Shown here: positions 1 to 8,906 of the stretch, in pieces
How the letters are laid out: each line of letters begins with the position of its first letter
Position numbering within the stretch: the stretch's first letter is position 1
Source: Sphingobium sp.
Lineage (GTDB): Bacteria; Pseudomonadota; Alphaproteobacteria; Sphingomonadales; Sphingomonadaceae
Length of the DNA stretch: 64,000 nt
Assembly: GCA_017745115.1 (NCBI GenBank)
Contig: JAGIAA010000003.1
Location: 62,001 to 126,000, forward strand
Direction of reading: 5' to 3'
Translations under genes and position numbers: made by a program
Notes under the pieces: generated by a model
Told to the model about the DNA's origin: nothing
Databases searched by the model: none
The model's input: the letters and a program-made list of their open reading frames with translations, nothing else

Positions 1-111
1 TGGCTGTCTCCATGAACCATGCTGAGCGTGATCCCATGCCAGTGAAGTGGCTTGGCTCAGAGCGAAGCCGCTTGCGTATCGTATGCGCGCGCTGCTTGAC
101 TGGCGAGGCGG

Positions 112-1725
112 TTAGGTGGGCGATTGATTCGCAGAGATGATTCCCATCTCGCGAAAAAAGGCCTGCACCTCATCCAGATGCGCCGCATAGGTGCGCCAGC
201 GTTCGACCGAATCGCGGTTGACAGGACGGCGCACCTGCTGGGCGCTCGGGGTGGCCACGGCCCCGGTTCGTCCATGGAAGTCCAGACAGGCATCGTCCCA
301 AGGCAGGCCGCAATGGGTCAGCAGCGCGCGGGTCTGCCCTTCCTGATCGGCGGTCAATTGCTCATAGCTTAGTTCCAGGACCCGGCCCGGAAATTGCCTC
401 TGCCAGAAGCGCATCAGCCGATCGAACAGCGCGTAATATCGCGCCGTATCCATCAGATCGTAGGACCAGCCATAATAGGGTGAATTGAGCGCAAACAGAT
501 GTTTGTAATTGCTCCACACGCTATCGAGCGGCTGGCGGCGCAGGCAAACGATCTTCGCCTTGGGCAGCGCTCGGGCGATATGGCCGATATAGAGAAAATT
601 GAGCGGGAACTTGTCGAGCAGGATCCGGCCGTCGCGCAGGGCGGCGCTGGCGCCCGACTGCATCTCGGCCTGCTTGATGTAGCTCTCACCGACGGCGCGG
701 GGCAAAAGGTTGGCCGCCGCCGCGATCGTCTCGGCATCAAGTACCAGCCGGGACCTGGTTTGCGACAGGCGCTTCAACGCCAGTGGCATTGCCTGTAACT
801 CGCCGAGCGAGGTGACATGTGGGTGAGCGTCGAGAATCCGGTCGACCAGCGTGGTGCCCGTGCGTGGCAGGCCGGTGACGAAGATCGGCGCGGCATCGCT
901 TAGGCCCTCGCCGATGAAATAATCAGGGCGGGCAAAAGCCTCTTCCAATGCCATCGCCAGCGCCGCGTCGCGTTCATGACCATAACCGATCCGGGCCTTG
1001 TGCGCGCGATTGGCGGCATCGAGATGCGCGAAGGTCGCCGTGGCCTCCCCGATATCCTCATATTCCTTGGCCGCCGCATAATGCAGCCGGACGAGATCGT
1101 CATGGCCGCGCGCCTTAGGGATGGCGGCCTCGATCCGTGCGAGGTGATTGGCCTCGCGGGTCTGGCGGCGTAGGCCGGCGATCCCGTAATGCGCCTGACC
1201 ATTGGCTGGGTCGCGTGCCACCATCGCCTCATATTGAGCCTCAGCCTCCGCCACACGTCCGAAGAAGCCCAGGCTGGCGGCCAGGTTGAAGCGGAAGGTG
1301 ATGCTATCGGGCTGACCGGCCACGGCGCGCTCGAACAGGGCCACGGCAGCGCCGTGATCGCCAAGACGCGCCTGAACGCAGCCGATGGTGTCGAGCACCA
1401 TGGGATCGCTACTGTCGGCGCGGACGGCCGCCGCTGCGGCCGCGCGGGCTTTGTCCTCGCGCCGCAGCAGCACCAGCAGCCGGGCCTGTTGGGCGAGATA
1501 TTCGGCGTTGCCAGGGGCCAGCGCTACGGCGCGCTCGATCTGCCCCAGCGCATGGGCGACATGGCCGGTTTCGGAAAGAGCCATGCCCAGAATGAACCAG
1601 GCTTCCGCCTGATCCGGATGCGCCTTACCGAGATTTTCCGCGAAACGGGCGGCCTGCGGGAAATCCCCCCGCATGAGTGCGGAGCGCGCCTTGGCCAGCG
1701 CGCCGGCGATATCGCTAGGCGGCAT
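112..1725 (-). CDS. TPR-repeat sulfotransferase family protein
   Basis: The 537-residue protein starts with about 230 residues of helical, Ala-rich tetratricopeptide-type repeats, followed by a sulfotransferase domain. The PAPS-binding P-loop is visible as GLPRTGTTLVDRIL near residue 285, and RRQPLDSVWSNYKHLF fits the 3'-phosphate-binding region. Proteins with this layout transfer sulfate from PAPS to small molecules or proteins; the substrate cannot be read from sequence. No signal peptide is seen, so it is probably cytoplasmic. It stands alone, convergent with nothing and divergent from the TonB receptor that begins at 2172. Family is secure, substrate unknown. Confidence 0.88.
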   Translation of the reverse strand: MPPSDIAGALAKARSALMRGDFPQAARFAENLGKAHPDQAEAWFILGMALSETGHVAHALGQIERAVALAPGNAEYLAQQARLLVLLRREDKARAAAAAAVRADSSDPMVLDTIGCVQARLGDHGAAVALFERAVAGQPDSITFRFNLAASLGFFGRVAEAEAQYEAMVARDPANGQAHYGIAGLRRQTREANHLARIEAAIPKARGHDDLVRLHYAAAKEYEDIGEATATFAHLDAANRAHKARIGYGHERDAALAMALEEAFARPDYFIGEGLSDAAPIFVTGLPRTGTTLVDRILDAHPHVTSLGELQAMPLALKRLSQTRSRLVLDAETIAAAANLLPRAVGESYIKQAEMQSGASAALRDGRILLDKFPLNFLYIGHIARALPKAKIVCLRRQPLDSVWSNYKHLFALNSPYYGWSYDLMDTARYYALFDRLMRFWQRQFPGRVLELSYEQLTADQEGQTRALLTHCGLPWDDACLDFHGRTGAVATPSAQQVRRPVNRDSVERWRTYAAHLDEVQAFFREMGIISANQSPT

Positions 1726-2171
1726 GGTCAGCGACTCATTATCGTCCGGCTTGGGCGGCAGATCAGCATGCGCTTGTCATGTGCGGTCGTCCAGGCGCCC
1801 TTGCGCATGTCGCGCTTTGCCATTGCCGTCCTTCCGGGAGGATGTTTCCGGCGACCCTAGCAGAGAAGCGGCGCTTCGCAAGCGCAGCAAAACGGTCGCT
1901 AATGGCGGGCCTCGTGCCGAGGCGCTTTCCGTGGGTGTAACCCGTCGGACACGCAGGCAGCGGCTTCGTCACACATACGTCAAACTTCGCATATGCAGAA
2001 CGCGCTCCCTTTGTATGTTGAATATGAGGAAATGGGGCATTGTTAATAATGCGGGCCGAAAAAATGGTACCGACTCCCCGAACGAACGCGAATGAATTCC
2101 GGCCGAATCGGCGCCGCCAAGAGCGCCAGCAGGTCGGGGGAGAGCCGTCACAACCTTTGAGGGGGTCCGTA
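1726..2171. other. 446-bp divergent intergenic region
   Basis: No credible gene is present between the divergent sulfotransferase and TonB receptor starts. The segment holds one copy of the ATACGTCAAAC-type motif (1975-1992), an AT-richer patch around 2010-2050 that may carry a promoter, and a good Shine-Dalgarno (gaggggg) just before the ATG at 2172. A longer reading frame opens at 2040, but its first 44 residues are not signal-like, while the ATG at 2172 begins a clean signal peptide. Confidence 0.6.
1975..1992 (+). promoter_or_regulatory. Candidate operator, ATACGTCAAAC-type site 1
   Basis: The sequence ATACGTCAAACTTCGCAT lies 180 bp upstream of the TonB receptor start. It matches two other non-coding copies in the window (12604-12621 and, on the minus strand, 24697-24714) at 15 of 18 positions against the 12604 copy. 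The binding protein is unknown. Confidence 0.45.
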
Positions 2172-4748
2172 ATGAAGAACACTGCATTTCGCCTGGCGCT
2201 GCTTTCCGCCACCGTCCTTACCGGGCTTGCCCCAGTTGCCGCCCGTGCCGCCGAGGCGGCACCGGACGACGCCGCGTCGACGGCGGCCGATCCCGGAGAC
2301 ATTGTCGTCACTGCCACCCGCCGTTCAATCACGCTGCAGGACGTGCCGATCAACATCAGTGCTGCCAGCGGCGAGATGCTGGCTGAGCAGCGCGTCGATA
2401 CCGTCCGCGATCTGGCCGCTTTCACCCCTGGCCTTACGGTCCGCGACACCGGCACCAGCGGCGCCACAGTCGTCATGCGCGGCCTGACCACAGCGGACGC
2501 TGGCGGCGGCGGCAATACCACATCCACGTCCGAGGCGATCTATTTCGGTGAAACCCCGATGTATATCGACATGAAGTTCCTGGATCTCAATCGCGTGGAA
2601 ACGCTGCTCGGGCCGCAGGGCACACTTTATGGTCTCGGCACCATGTTCGGCGCCATCCGCTATATCCCGAACCGTCCCAGCGCAACCAGGTGGGAGGGCA
2701 GCGTCCATGCCCGCGTCTTCGGCGAAAGCCATTCCGCCGAGCCGGGGATGAATGCCGATGCCACGATCAACATCCCTATCATTGAGGACAAGGTCGCGTT
2801 CCGCGGCTCGGTCGGCTATTGGAACAACCCCGGTTTCATCGACTATACCGCGTTGCTGAACACGCCGGGCGTTTCCAATCCCCAGCCGGGCGGTCTGCTC
2901 GGCAATCCTGCGGACGAGGCGGGCTCCCTCAACTATTACATCAACAGCAAGGGCAAACTCCGCTTCGAGCACGACATCATTGGCGTGAACCCCACCACGG
3001 GCGCGCCCAATTCCGCTTGGTATGGCTCGCTCGGCACCCCATCCCAGATCGCCGCCAACTTGCACACCAAGAATGATGCGAACGATGAGCGCACCGTTTC
3101 GACGCGTGCCCAGCTCGGACTTTATCCGACCCACTGGCTCCGCATCTATGGCAGCTGGATGCATCAGGTCTCGGATACCGGCGCTTCGCAGGCCAATACC
3201 GGCGGCGTGTTCGGTACGGGCAACTATGTATCGACCAAGCGCTTCCTGAACCCCACGCACCGTGTGGCCGATCTTTACTCGATCGAGTTGGAGGCGGACA
3301 TCGGCCAATTTGCGCAGCTGGTGTCCGACACTGCGTGGACCAAGCAGGTCGAAACCACGTTCAGCGACAATACCGATCTGCTGCTCGACCTGAACTATGA
3401 CTATGAGCTGTTCCCGAGCTTCGCCAGCTTCAACACGCGTACTGGCAGCCGCACCAGCTTCAATCAGGAATTGCGGCTGGTTTCCAAGCACGGTGGGCCA
3501 CTCAACTGGGTCATCGGTGGCTTCTACAACCTGCAGAATTTCCACTCGCAATATCATGAGGAAACGCCGGGCTTCAACGCCTGGGCGCAGGTGAATGTGC
3601 CTGGTGTCTACGGGCTGCGTAACGACGATTACGAATATGCCTCGATCTCGAATTCGCGGAAGGATGAGAGGGCCATCTATGGCGAGGCAACGCTCAATTT
3701 CACCGAGAACTGGCAGGTGACGGGCGGCTTGCGTTATTACCGTTACGCGATTTCCACCCAAGGCGGTTCCACGCTGCCGATGTTCGACGGCCCGTTCGTC
3801 GGCGATCCCGGTTATAAGCCGGGCGCGATCAATATCCCGCTCAACAACAGCTACGCGGCCAAGAACGGCGTCGTGTGGAAGGGCAACACCTCTTACAAGT
3901 TCTCCAGGGACCTGATGGTCTACCTGACCGTCTCCAAGGGCTATCGTCTGGGCGGCGCCAATACCAGCGCCGTGCCTTGCACGGACGCGATCCTGAACGG
4001 GTCCGGTCAGAAGCTCTGCCTGCTGCCTAACGAACAATTCTATGGCCCGGACACGACGCTGAACAAGGAACTGGGTATCCGCTTCGGCCTGTTCGACGGT
4101 AAGCTGCGCGGTTCTCTCGCAGTATTCCACATCAACTGGGACGGCATCCAGGTGCCCGGTGCCGCAGTCAACGGCGCCTCGGGCATCACGGTGAACGGCA
4201 GCACAGCGCTTTCACAGGGCGTGGAATTGAGCTTCGTGGCCAGGCCGACACCGGGTCTCACGATCAACGGCAGCTATTCATACACCGATGCCCATCTGAC
4301 GGCGGATATCAAAGGCCTGATCGCTTATGGCATCGGCGGCACGGCAAAGACCGACGCCCTCAGCGGTGACCGCCTGGCCGGCTCGCCAATGCATTCGGGT
4401 GCTCTGGGCATAACTTATGAGCTGCCGGTCAACGCGACGGGCGATACGCTCATGATGAACTGGACGGCCACTTATACCGGCGACATCTATAGCCGCATCG
4501 GCCTGCGCGGTTTTGCCCAGGAGCTGCCGGGCTATCTGCTCAACCGCGCCTCTGTCGGTTACAAGTTCAAGGATGAGGGATTCCAGGTGAATCTCTACGT
4601 CGACAATATTTTCGACAAATACGCGGTGACCGGCGTTTCCAACGATCGGGCCAACCGGATCATCAACGACGGCATCGTGTCCCGCTACTACCAGCAGAGC
4701 GTACTGACGCCGCGCCGGTTCGGTCTGGAAATTAGCAAGAACTTCTAA
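2172..4748 (+). CDS. TonB-dependent outer-membrane receptor
   Basis: An 858-residue receptor. The start at 2172 is chosen because it follows a strong Shine-Dalgarno and opens a Sec signal peptide (MKNTAFRLALLSATVLTGLA, cleaved near AARA). The TonB box/plug start is GDIVVTATRRSITLQDVPI, followed by the plug (RDLAAFTPGLTVRDTG) and a 22-strand-type barrel with a terminal aromatic (…LEISKNF), as expected for BamA-dependent insertion. There is no N-terminal STN signalling domain, so it is a simple transporter. The substrate cannot be assigned; the nearby ferredoxin, sterol desaturase and MBL genes hint at uptake of a lipid- or terpenoid-like compound, but this is inference only. Confidence 0.9.
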   Translation: MKNTAFRLALLSATVLTGLAPVAARAAEAAPDDAASTAADPGDIVVTATRRSITLQDVPINISAASGEMLAEQRVDTVRDLAAFTPGLTVRDTGTSGATVVMRGLTTADAGGGGNTTSTSEAIYFGETPMYIDMKFLDLNRVETLLGPQGTLYGLGTMFGAIRYIPNRPSATRWEGSVHARVFGESHSAEPGMNADATINIPIIEDKVAFRGSVGYWNNPGFIDYTALLNTPGVSNPQPGGLLGNPADEAGSLNYYINSKGKLRFEHDIIGVNPTTGAPNSAWYGSLGTPSQIAANLHTKNDANDERTVSTRAQLGLYPTHWLRIYGSWMHQVSDTGASQANTGGVFGTGNYVSTKRFLNPTHRVADLYSIELEADIGQFAQLVSDTAWTKQVETTFSDNTDLLLDLNYDYELFPSFASFNTRTGSRTSFNQELRLVSKHGGPLNWVIGGFYNLQNFHSQYHEETPGFNAWAQVNVPGVYGLRNDDYEYASISNSRKDERAIYGEATLNFTENWQVTGGLRYYRYAISTQGGSTLPMFDGPFVGDPGYKPGAINIPLNNSYAAKNGVVWKGNTSYKFSRDLMVYLTVSKGYRLGGANTSAVPCTDAILNGSGQKLCLLPNEQFYGPDTTLNKELGIRFGLFDGKLRGSLAVFHINWDGIQVPGAAVNGASGITVNGSTALSQGVELSFVARPTPGLTINGSYSYTDAHLTADIKGLIAYGIGGTAKTDALSGDRLAGSPMHSGALGITYELPVNATGDTLMMNWTATYTGDIYSRIGLRGFAQELPGYLLNRASVGYKFKDEGFQVNLYVDNIFDKYAVTGVSNDRANRIINDGIVSRYYQQSVLTPRRFGLEISKNF

Positions 4749-4769
4749 TCTTTAAGCAGGATGGAACGG

Positions 4770-4803
4770 AAAGGGGCCGCCCGCGAGGACGGCCCCTTTC
4801 TTG
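4770..4803 (+). terminator. Rho-independent terminator of the TonB receptor
   Basis: A perfect 10-bp stem (aaaggggccg, 4770-4779; cggccccttt, 4790-4799) with a 10-base loop lies 22 bp after the receptor stop and ends in a short T-rich tail. The A-rich left arm means it could also act on minus-strand transcripts leaving the ferredoxin gene. Confidence 0.8.
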
Positions 4804-4904
4804 TGGCAAATCCGTTCAGGCGGATCGGTTCTGACCACCCATCAATCGCGGATAACGTCCTGGCGGATTTCACCCGCCAAAACCGTCTTCCGGCGCGAAC
4901 ATTC

Positions 4905-5222
4905 TCAGTCGATAGGAGCGATCGTCGCTGTGAGGCCCTGCAGCTGCGCGGTGAGCGGGATCTGGCACGAAAGGCGCGAGTTAGGCTGCCGGTGAGACGA
5001 GCTCTCGAGCAGATCTTCCTCATCCGAGCTCATTGTGGATACAGCATCGCTAAAAGCCGGATCCACATAGACGTGGCAAGTTGCGCAAGAGCAGCAGCCT
5101 CCGCACAGCGCAAACTCATCGACACCTAATTCGCGAATAGCCTCCATGAGCGACCGGCCATCTTCCGGTGCCGTCACTGCGTGCTCCGCCCCCTGGCGAT
5201 CGATGATCGTAATGTTCAACAT
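4905..5222 (-). CDS. [2Fe-2S] ferredoxin, adrenodoxin/putidaredoxin type
   Basis: A 105-residue ferredoxin with the vertebrate/bacterial-type cluster pattern: C40, C46, C49 (C-x5-C-x2-C within CGGCCSCATC) and C86. Such proteins carry electrons from a ferredoxin reductase to cytochromes P450 or Rieske/diiron oxygenases in the cytoplasm. No reductase gene is adjacent. It lies about 1 kb from a diiron sterol desaturase-family gene on the same strand, so it may be an electron donor for that enzyme, but it is a separate transcription unit. Extra cysteines at 43 and 44 are near the cluster loop and are not needed for ligation. Confidence 0.93.
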   Translation of the reverse strand: MLNITIIDRQGAEHAVTAPEDGRSLMEAIRELGVDEFALCGGCCSCATCHVYVDPAFSDAVSTMSSDEEDLLESSSHRQPNSRLSCQIPLTAQLQGLTATIAPID

Positions 5223-5525
5223 TCCTCGTCTCTTCCTTCAACGTTTCGTGCACATGCAGTGCGTTTTGATGAATTATTCCTGGTGCGGTCGCCGGCGATC
5301 AGCAGTGGGGAACAAGCGTTCGCGTGTCCCGAAAGAATTCTCGGACTTGCTCGTCCGATCTCGAAGCATCCGATCATCGGCCGCCGATAGAGACCGCGGC
5401 GGGCCGGCCGAACGCACGAAAATCAGTTTTCACTGGGGCGCCTTCGATCTTGCCAAAGCTCGAGGCACAAGCGGGAGCATCGATCCTCTCGATGCAGGCG
5501 CTGAACGGTCGAAGCAGAACCTCCG
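5223..5525. other. 303-bp intergenic region
   Basis: This lies between the ferredoxin start and the stop of the minus-strand membrane protein. I see no gene with credible coding character, no clear hairpin with a T-run and no recognised motif. It presumably contains the ferredoxin promoter. Confidence 0.5.
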
Positions 5526-6194
5526 CTAACTCTGCGCTTCGGCCAGCCTGCTCCCCGCGAGCCTATTGCGGAACCGGAAATGGATCAGCTTGTGCTCAAG
5601 TATTCGGCCGAAGACCCACAGCGCGAAGAAAATGCCCATGAAGACATAAGCGGTCGTCATTGATGGTTTCCGGTTTCTCTTGCCCGTTTCCTCGCCGTCC
5701 TTACCCTTCTTCTTCTTTTCGGGTACGGGCGCGCCGAGAAACTTGTCGACCTGATTCATTGCGACATCCTCGGGCTTGACCTTCGATCTTTTCTTTTCCG
5801 CTTCAGCTTTGGCCTTAACGACCGCCGGCGGATTTCGCCATTTGTCCACGGCCACGCCAATTTGACCAACAGCAAAGAAGAACAGCGGCGCAACGAAACA
5901 GGCGAGGAGCGCGCGGCTCATCATATCGTAACGCAGAACACCACCGACGACACGCAGCGTGCCACCGTCGAAAACGGACATCTTGTCCTGGGGGCGCTGC
6001 TTCTTCTTGGTGAAGGTCAAGGTGTCGCCCTCGACCCGATAGGTCGTGTTCGGCTCCTGGAATAGGCCGTCGAGCTTGTCGAAGGCCTCTCGGGCAGACT
6101 CGCTCGGCTCGATCGGCAGGCTGCCTCTTACGCGCCAGATCCAATTGATGAAGCGTAGGTTCACAAGATTTTCCTTTGAATGGCTTTCTGACAA
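5526..6194 (-). CDS. Hypothetical membrane protein with two predicted TM segments
   Basis: I do not recognise a family for this 222-residue protein. It has a soluble N-terminal part (about residues 1-90) containing a beta-rich stretch (TYRVEGDTLTFTKKKQ, then FDGGTLRVVGGVLRYD). A hydrophobic segment follows (ALLACFVAPLFFFAVGQIGV, about 95-115), then a highly charged Lys-rich linker (residues 125-175), and a second hydrophobic segment (AYVFMGIFFALWVFGRIL). It is in the same orientation as the sterol desaturase upstream (gap 130 bp), so the two may be co-transcribed. The start could be a few codons later. Real-gene status is supported by coherent amphipathic and hydrophobic pattern and by weak alternatives in other frames. 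Confidence 0.7.
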   Translation of the reverse strand: MSESHSKENLVNLRFINWIWRVRGSLPIEPSESAREAFDKLDGLFQEPNTTYRVEGDTLTFTKKKQRPQDKMSVFDGGTLRVVGGVLRYDMMSRALLACFVAPLFFFAVGQIGVAVDKWRNPPAVVKAKAEAEKKRSKVKPEDVAMNQVDKFLGAPVPEKKKKGKDGEETGKRNRKPSMTTAYVFMGIFFALWVFGRILEHKLIHFRFRNRLAGSRLAEAQS

Positions 6195-6324
6195 TAGCCG
6201 GCCTTCGAAGGGCAGACGTGTCGCGTTTTGGTGCCGGGCGACCCTGGGCGGTGCCGGCCCAAAGCGAAGGAGGGAGCCGAGGCTTTTTCCGCTGTTCGGC
6301 TAAGCGAAGCGGCTCCCGTTGCCA

Positions 6325-7323
6325 TCACTCCGCGGGCACGGCGAAGATCTGTTGCTCCCGGCGGCGGGCGAACTTCTCTCTGAGCAGCTTGTAAGGCTCA
6401 GTGAAGGTATAGTGCATCGTTTCCCAGATGGACATGCGGCGCCCACCTTCCTGACCCAGAAGTTCAGCCTCGCCGTCCCTGCAGGTGCCATGGATGCGAT
6501 CGATGAAGATCCAGGTGCCGGAATAGTTGGTCCGGGTGCTCTCATAATCCTGTGCGTGGTGCAGGCTATGGTGCTCGGTGGTGTTGAAGATCTTGAACCA
6601 CCACCTCGGCGTGTTGAAGCGGATGTTGCAATGCTGATAGCTGCCGACGGCCAGGCCGAAGGCGCCCGCGAGCAGGACCGCGCGCGGCAGGAAATCGAAC
6701 AGGCCGCCGACGCCGAGGCCGATCAGGAAAATCTCTACCGGATTGCCGATGCTGCCCTTCTGAATGTTCAGCTGTGTGATGAAATGATGTGGCGCATGCG
6801 TGATCCACAGCGGATACCAGTTATGCATGCCGCGGTGCACCCAATATTGGAAATAGTCGCCGATGAAGGATATTGCGAATGCCTGCACGAGCAGCGGCAA
6901 CGCCATGAACCAGGCGATCTTGCTGAAATCGAACGTATCCTGGAACCAGCCGATGATGGCGTCGCTATTGATCGGTGCGAAAACGACCCTGACAACCATC
7001 ATGCCCATGGCGACAAAGAAGGTGTCGCACGCCAATTCCTTCCAGGTATGCTGCCAGCTCTTGTGGCGGGGGCTGATCCACTCCATCCCCAGCATCAGAA
7101 ACTTGACGCCGAGGCCGATCCACAACGTGACGGACGGCTTAACCCATGCCTCCGGGGCATAATAATAGAAGGCGACGACCGCGAGCAGAAAGGCGGGCTG
7201 GAAATGTGTGAAGATGGCCTGCTTGATCGGCCCGCCTTGCACTCTGCCCAGGTTGTCGAGGCCTAGGGTTATGGGTGCGCTGACCATGTAGGACGGCTTT
7301 TCGAGGGCTACCGTTTCACTCAT
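6325..7323 (-). CDS. Sterol desaturase / fatty acid hydroxylase family protein
   Basis: A 332-residue integral membrane diiron oxygenase. It has several hydrophobic segments and the family's histidine clusters: HRGMHNWYPLWITHAPHH and, further on, HHSLHHAQDY. These ligate the diiron centre that hydroxylates or desaturates lipid C-H bonds using O2 and electrons from a redox partner. I choose the ATG at 7323 rather than the in-frame TTG at 7332 because a GGGA element precedes the ATG closely. It is a clear relative of the gene at 24776-25657 (shared HAPHH-ITQLN and GNPVE-FLI blocks). It is divergent from an MBL-fold gene, mirroring the desaturase/MBL pairing at 24.8-26.6 kb. The substrate is unknown. 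Confidence 0.9.
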   Translation of the reverse strand: MSETVALEKPSYMVSAPITLGLDNLGRVQGGPIKQAIFTHFQPAFLLAVVAFYYYAPEAWVKPSVTLWIGLGVKFLMLGMEWISPRHKSWQHTWKELACDTFFVAMGMMVVRVVFAPINSDAIIGWFQDTFDFSKIAWFMALPLLVQAFAISFIGDYFQYWVHRGMHNWYPLWITHAPHHFITQLNIQKGSIGNPVEIFLIGLGVGGLFDFLPRAVLLAGAFGLAVGSYQHCNIRFNTPRWWFKIFNTTEHHSLHHAQDYESTRTNYSGTWIFIDRIHGTCRDGEAELLGQEGGRRMSIWETMHYTFTEPYKLLREKFARRREQQIFAVPAE

Positions 7324-7791
7324 TGTTCCCAATCTTTCAATGGATCCGCTGGATATTGCCGATCGTTCCTTTCCTATCAGAAGGGGGCGAATCCCAATTA
7401 CGTCATTCGACGTATGAGGCCGCGTCCTGGGGCGCCCGGATTAAGGGGCGCGCCAAATTGGTGGCAAAATCTGCCGTTTTGCCGTGGCCTGTCTCAAGAA
7501 AAGACAGTCGCCACCGATGATCCAACAGCTCGGTGTTGGAGCGGGGCGGTCAATGTCGCGGACAGGGGGGCTCGCCCTCTTTCTCGTCAATCCACCTACC
7601 TGTCGGCTCATCGGCATCGCCAACCAATCATCGCTTGCTTGCTCCCACACTTCATACCCGAAAGCTCGCCAAATATTACGCTTGACGATTTTCGTAATAT
7701 CGATAGCGTTGGCGCTGTCATTGGACGGGGACATAAGGGAGAGGGACTTAGCAAGCGCCAGGCGTGCCGTCGGCCTGATGAGGGAAGTTGC
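7324..7791. other. Divergent intergenic region, desaturase / MBL
   Basis: About 470 bp without a convincing gene. Reading frames extend through it, but their products (Arg/Pro/Ser-rich, no domain) look non-coding. It holds the TACGTC-N4-GACGTA dyad at 7399-7414. The downstream MBL frame is open from 7414, so an N-terminal extension cannot be excluded. Confidence 0.5.
7399..7414. promoter_or_regulatory. TACGTC-N4-GACGTA dyad, candidate operator
   Basis: A perfect 6-bp inverted repeat with a 4-base spacer lies 76 bp upstream of the desaturase ATG (minus strand) and upstream of the MBL gene. Its half-site TACGTC is the core of the ATACGTCAAAC-type sites at 1975, 12604 and 24697, so the same regulator may bind all of them. 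Confidence 0.45.
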
Positions 7792-8883
7792 GTGGATCAG
7801 AAGCCATCCTACAACGCGGCGCTTTCGGGCAATCCGCAATCCGCCACCGGCGCGGCCTATCCGAACGGTAATCCCGATCTTCCCTATAATCGCCCCGGTG
7901 TGCGCAACACCGACAGCGCCGTACCACGACGGCGCGGCGGCCCGCCCGTCATGCACGATTATAGCTGCGACGGTCCGGCACCCGGCAATCTCGCTTTCCG
8001 ATGGATTTACGGTTCCAATGTCGCCGCGAAGAACCGCGATCCGCGCGTCCAGGTCGTCCAGTATAATGAAGACATGTTCGTGTTGCGGCAGAATGTCTGC
8101 ATTCACTGGGAAGCGCCCTTCACCTATCTGCTGTTCGGCAACAAGGGCGCGCTCCTGATCGACACGGGGGCCACGGCCGATGCGGCTCATTATCCGCTGC
8201 GAGAGACGGTGGATGCCATCATCACTCGCTGGGCCCAGGCGCGGGGGCGCACGGCAGTCCCGCTCACGATAGCGTTGACATCGGGCGAGGACATTGCGCA
8301 GAATCAGGGACTGGTGCAGTTCGCCGGACGCCCGGATACAGTTATCGTGCCCACGCCGCTGGACGTGATGAAGCGCTTCTACGGGCTCGGGAGCAGCTGG
8401 CCTGGCGGTACGGGCAAGATCGACCTGGGCGATCGGGTTATCACCGTGATCCCGACACCGGGCGCACACAAGGATGGGGTCACCTTCTATGATCCCTATT
8501 GCGATTTCCTCTTTACCGGCGATCTGGTCTTCCCGGGGCGCGTGAACATCAGCAACGACAGGGATTTTGTCGCCTCCGTCGTCCGGCTGAAGGACTTCAT
8601 GACGGCCAATCCGGTCAAATATATGATGGGCGGCCATATCGACATGATGTTCGCGCCGGGGCGCTATTACGCCCGGTTCGCGACCTACAAGCCCTATGAG
8701 CGGGTGCTGGAGATGGCGCCGGCTCTCATCGACGAGTTCGTCCAATATGGCGAGGAGGTGCGGGGCAAGGCGATGATGCTGATCCGTCCGGACTTCGTCC
8801 TGTTCAATGGCGTCAGCCCGGACCAGCGCACCACGGTCTGGCCGGCGGGCGTCCCGAACATCAATCCTCCGCGCCCGTTTTGA
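7792..8883 (+). CDS. MBL-fold protein lacking most metal ligands
   Basis: Homologous along its length to the MBL proteins at 8907 and 25703: shared blocks include EAPFTYLLFG-KGALLIDTGA, VIPTPG and the final TGDLVFPGR and GGHIDM. Where the relatives have the HxHxDH zinc motif, this protein reads LTIALTSGEDIAQNQG, and the TPGH histidine is replaced by Ala (TPGAHKDG). Only the late Asp (TGD) and His (GGH) remain, so hydrolase activity is unlikely. The start is uncertain: a GTG at 7792 is preceded by agggaag at 7781 and begins plausible protein sequence (DQKPSYNAAL), giving 363 residues, but the frame is open back to 7414. No signal peptide is seen with this start, unlike both relatives. It is probably co-transcribed with the next gene (23-bp gap). 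Confidence 0.75.
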   Translation: MDQKPSYNAALSGNPQSATGAAYPNGNPDLPYNRPGVRNTDSAVPRRRGGPPVMHDYSCDGPAPGNLAFRWIYGSNVAAKNRDPRVQVVQYNEDMFVLRQNVCIHWEAPFTYLLFGNKGALLIDTGATADAAHYPLRETVDAIITRWAQARGRTAVPLTIALTSGEDIAQNQGLVQFAGRPDTVIVPTPLDVMKRFYGLGSSWPGGTGKIDLGDRVITVIPTPGAHKDGVTFYDPYCDFLFTGDLVFPGRVNISNDRDFVASVVRLKDFMTANPVKYMMGGHIDMMFAPGRYYARFATYKPYERVLEMAPALIDEFVQYGEEVRGKAMMLIRPDFVLFNGVSPDQRTTVWPAGVPNINPPRPF

Positions 8884-8906
8884 CGCCTCTGGTTGAGGAA
8901 GCATCC

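Noticed and set aside
2325..4130. Long minus-strand open frame (601 codons) opposite the TonB receptor
   Set aside because: Shadow of the receptor's reading frame in GC-rich DNA; no domain and no Shine-Dalgarno.
6272..6317. GGGAGCCG/CGGCTCCC inverted repeat after the sterol desaturase
   Set aside because: The loop is about 30 bases and no T-run follows on the minus strand, so a terminator call is too weak.
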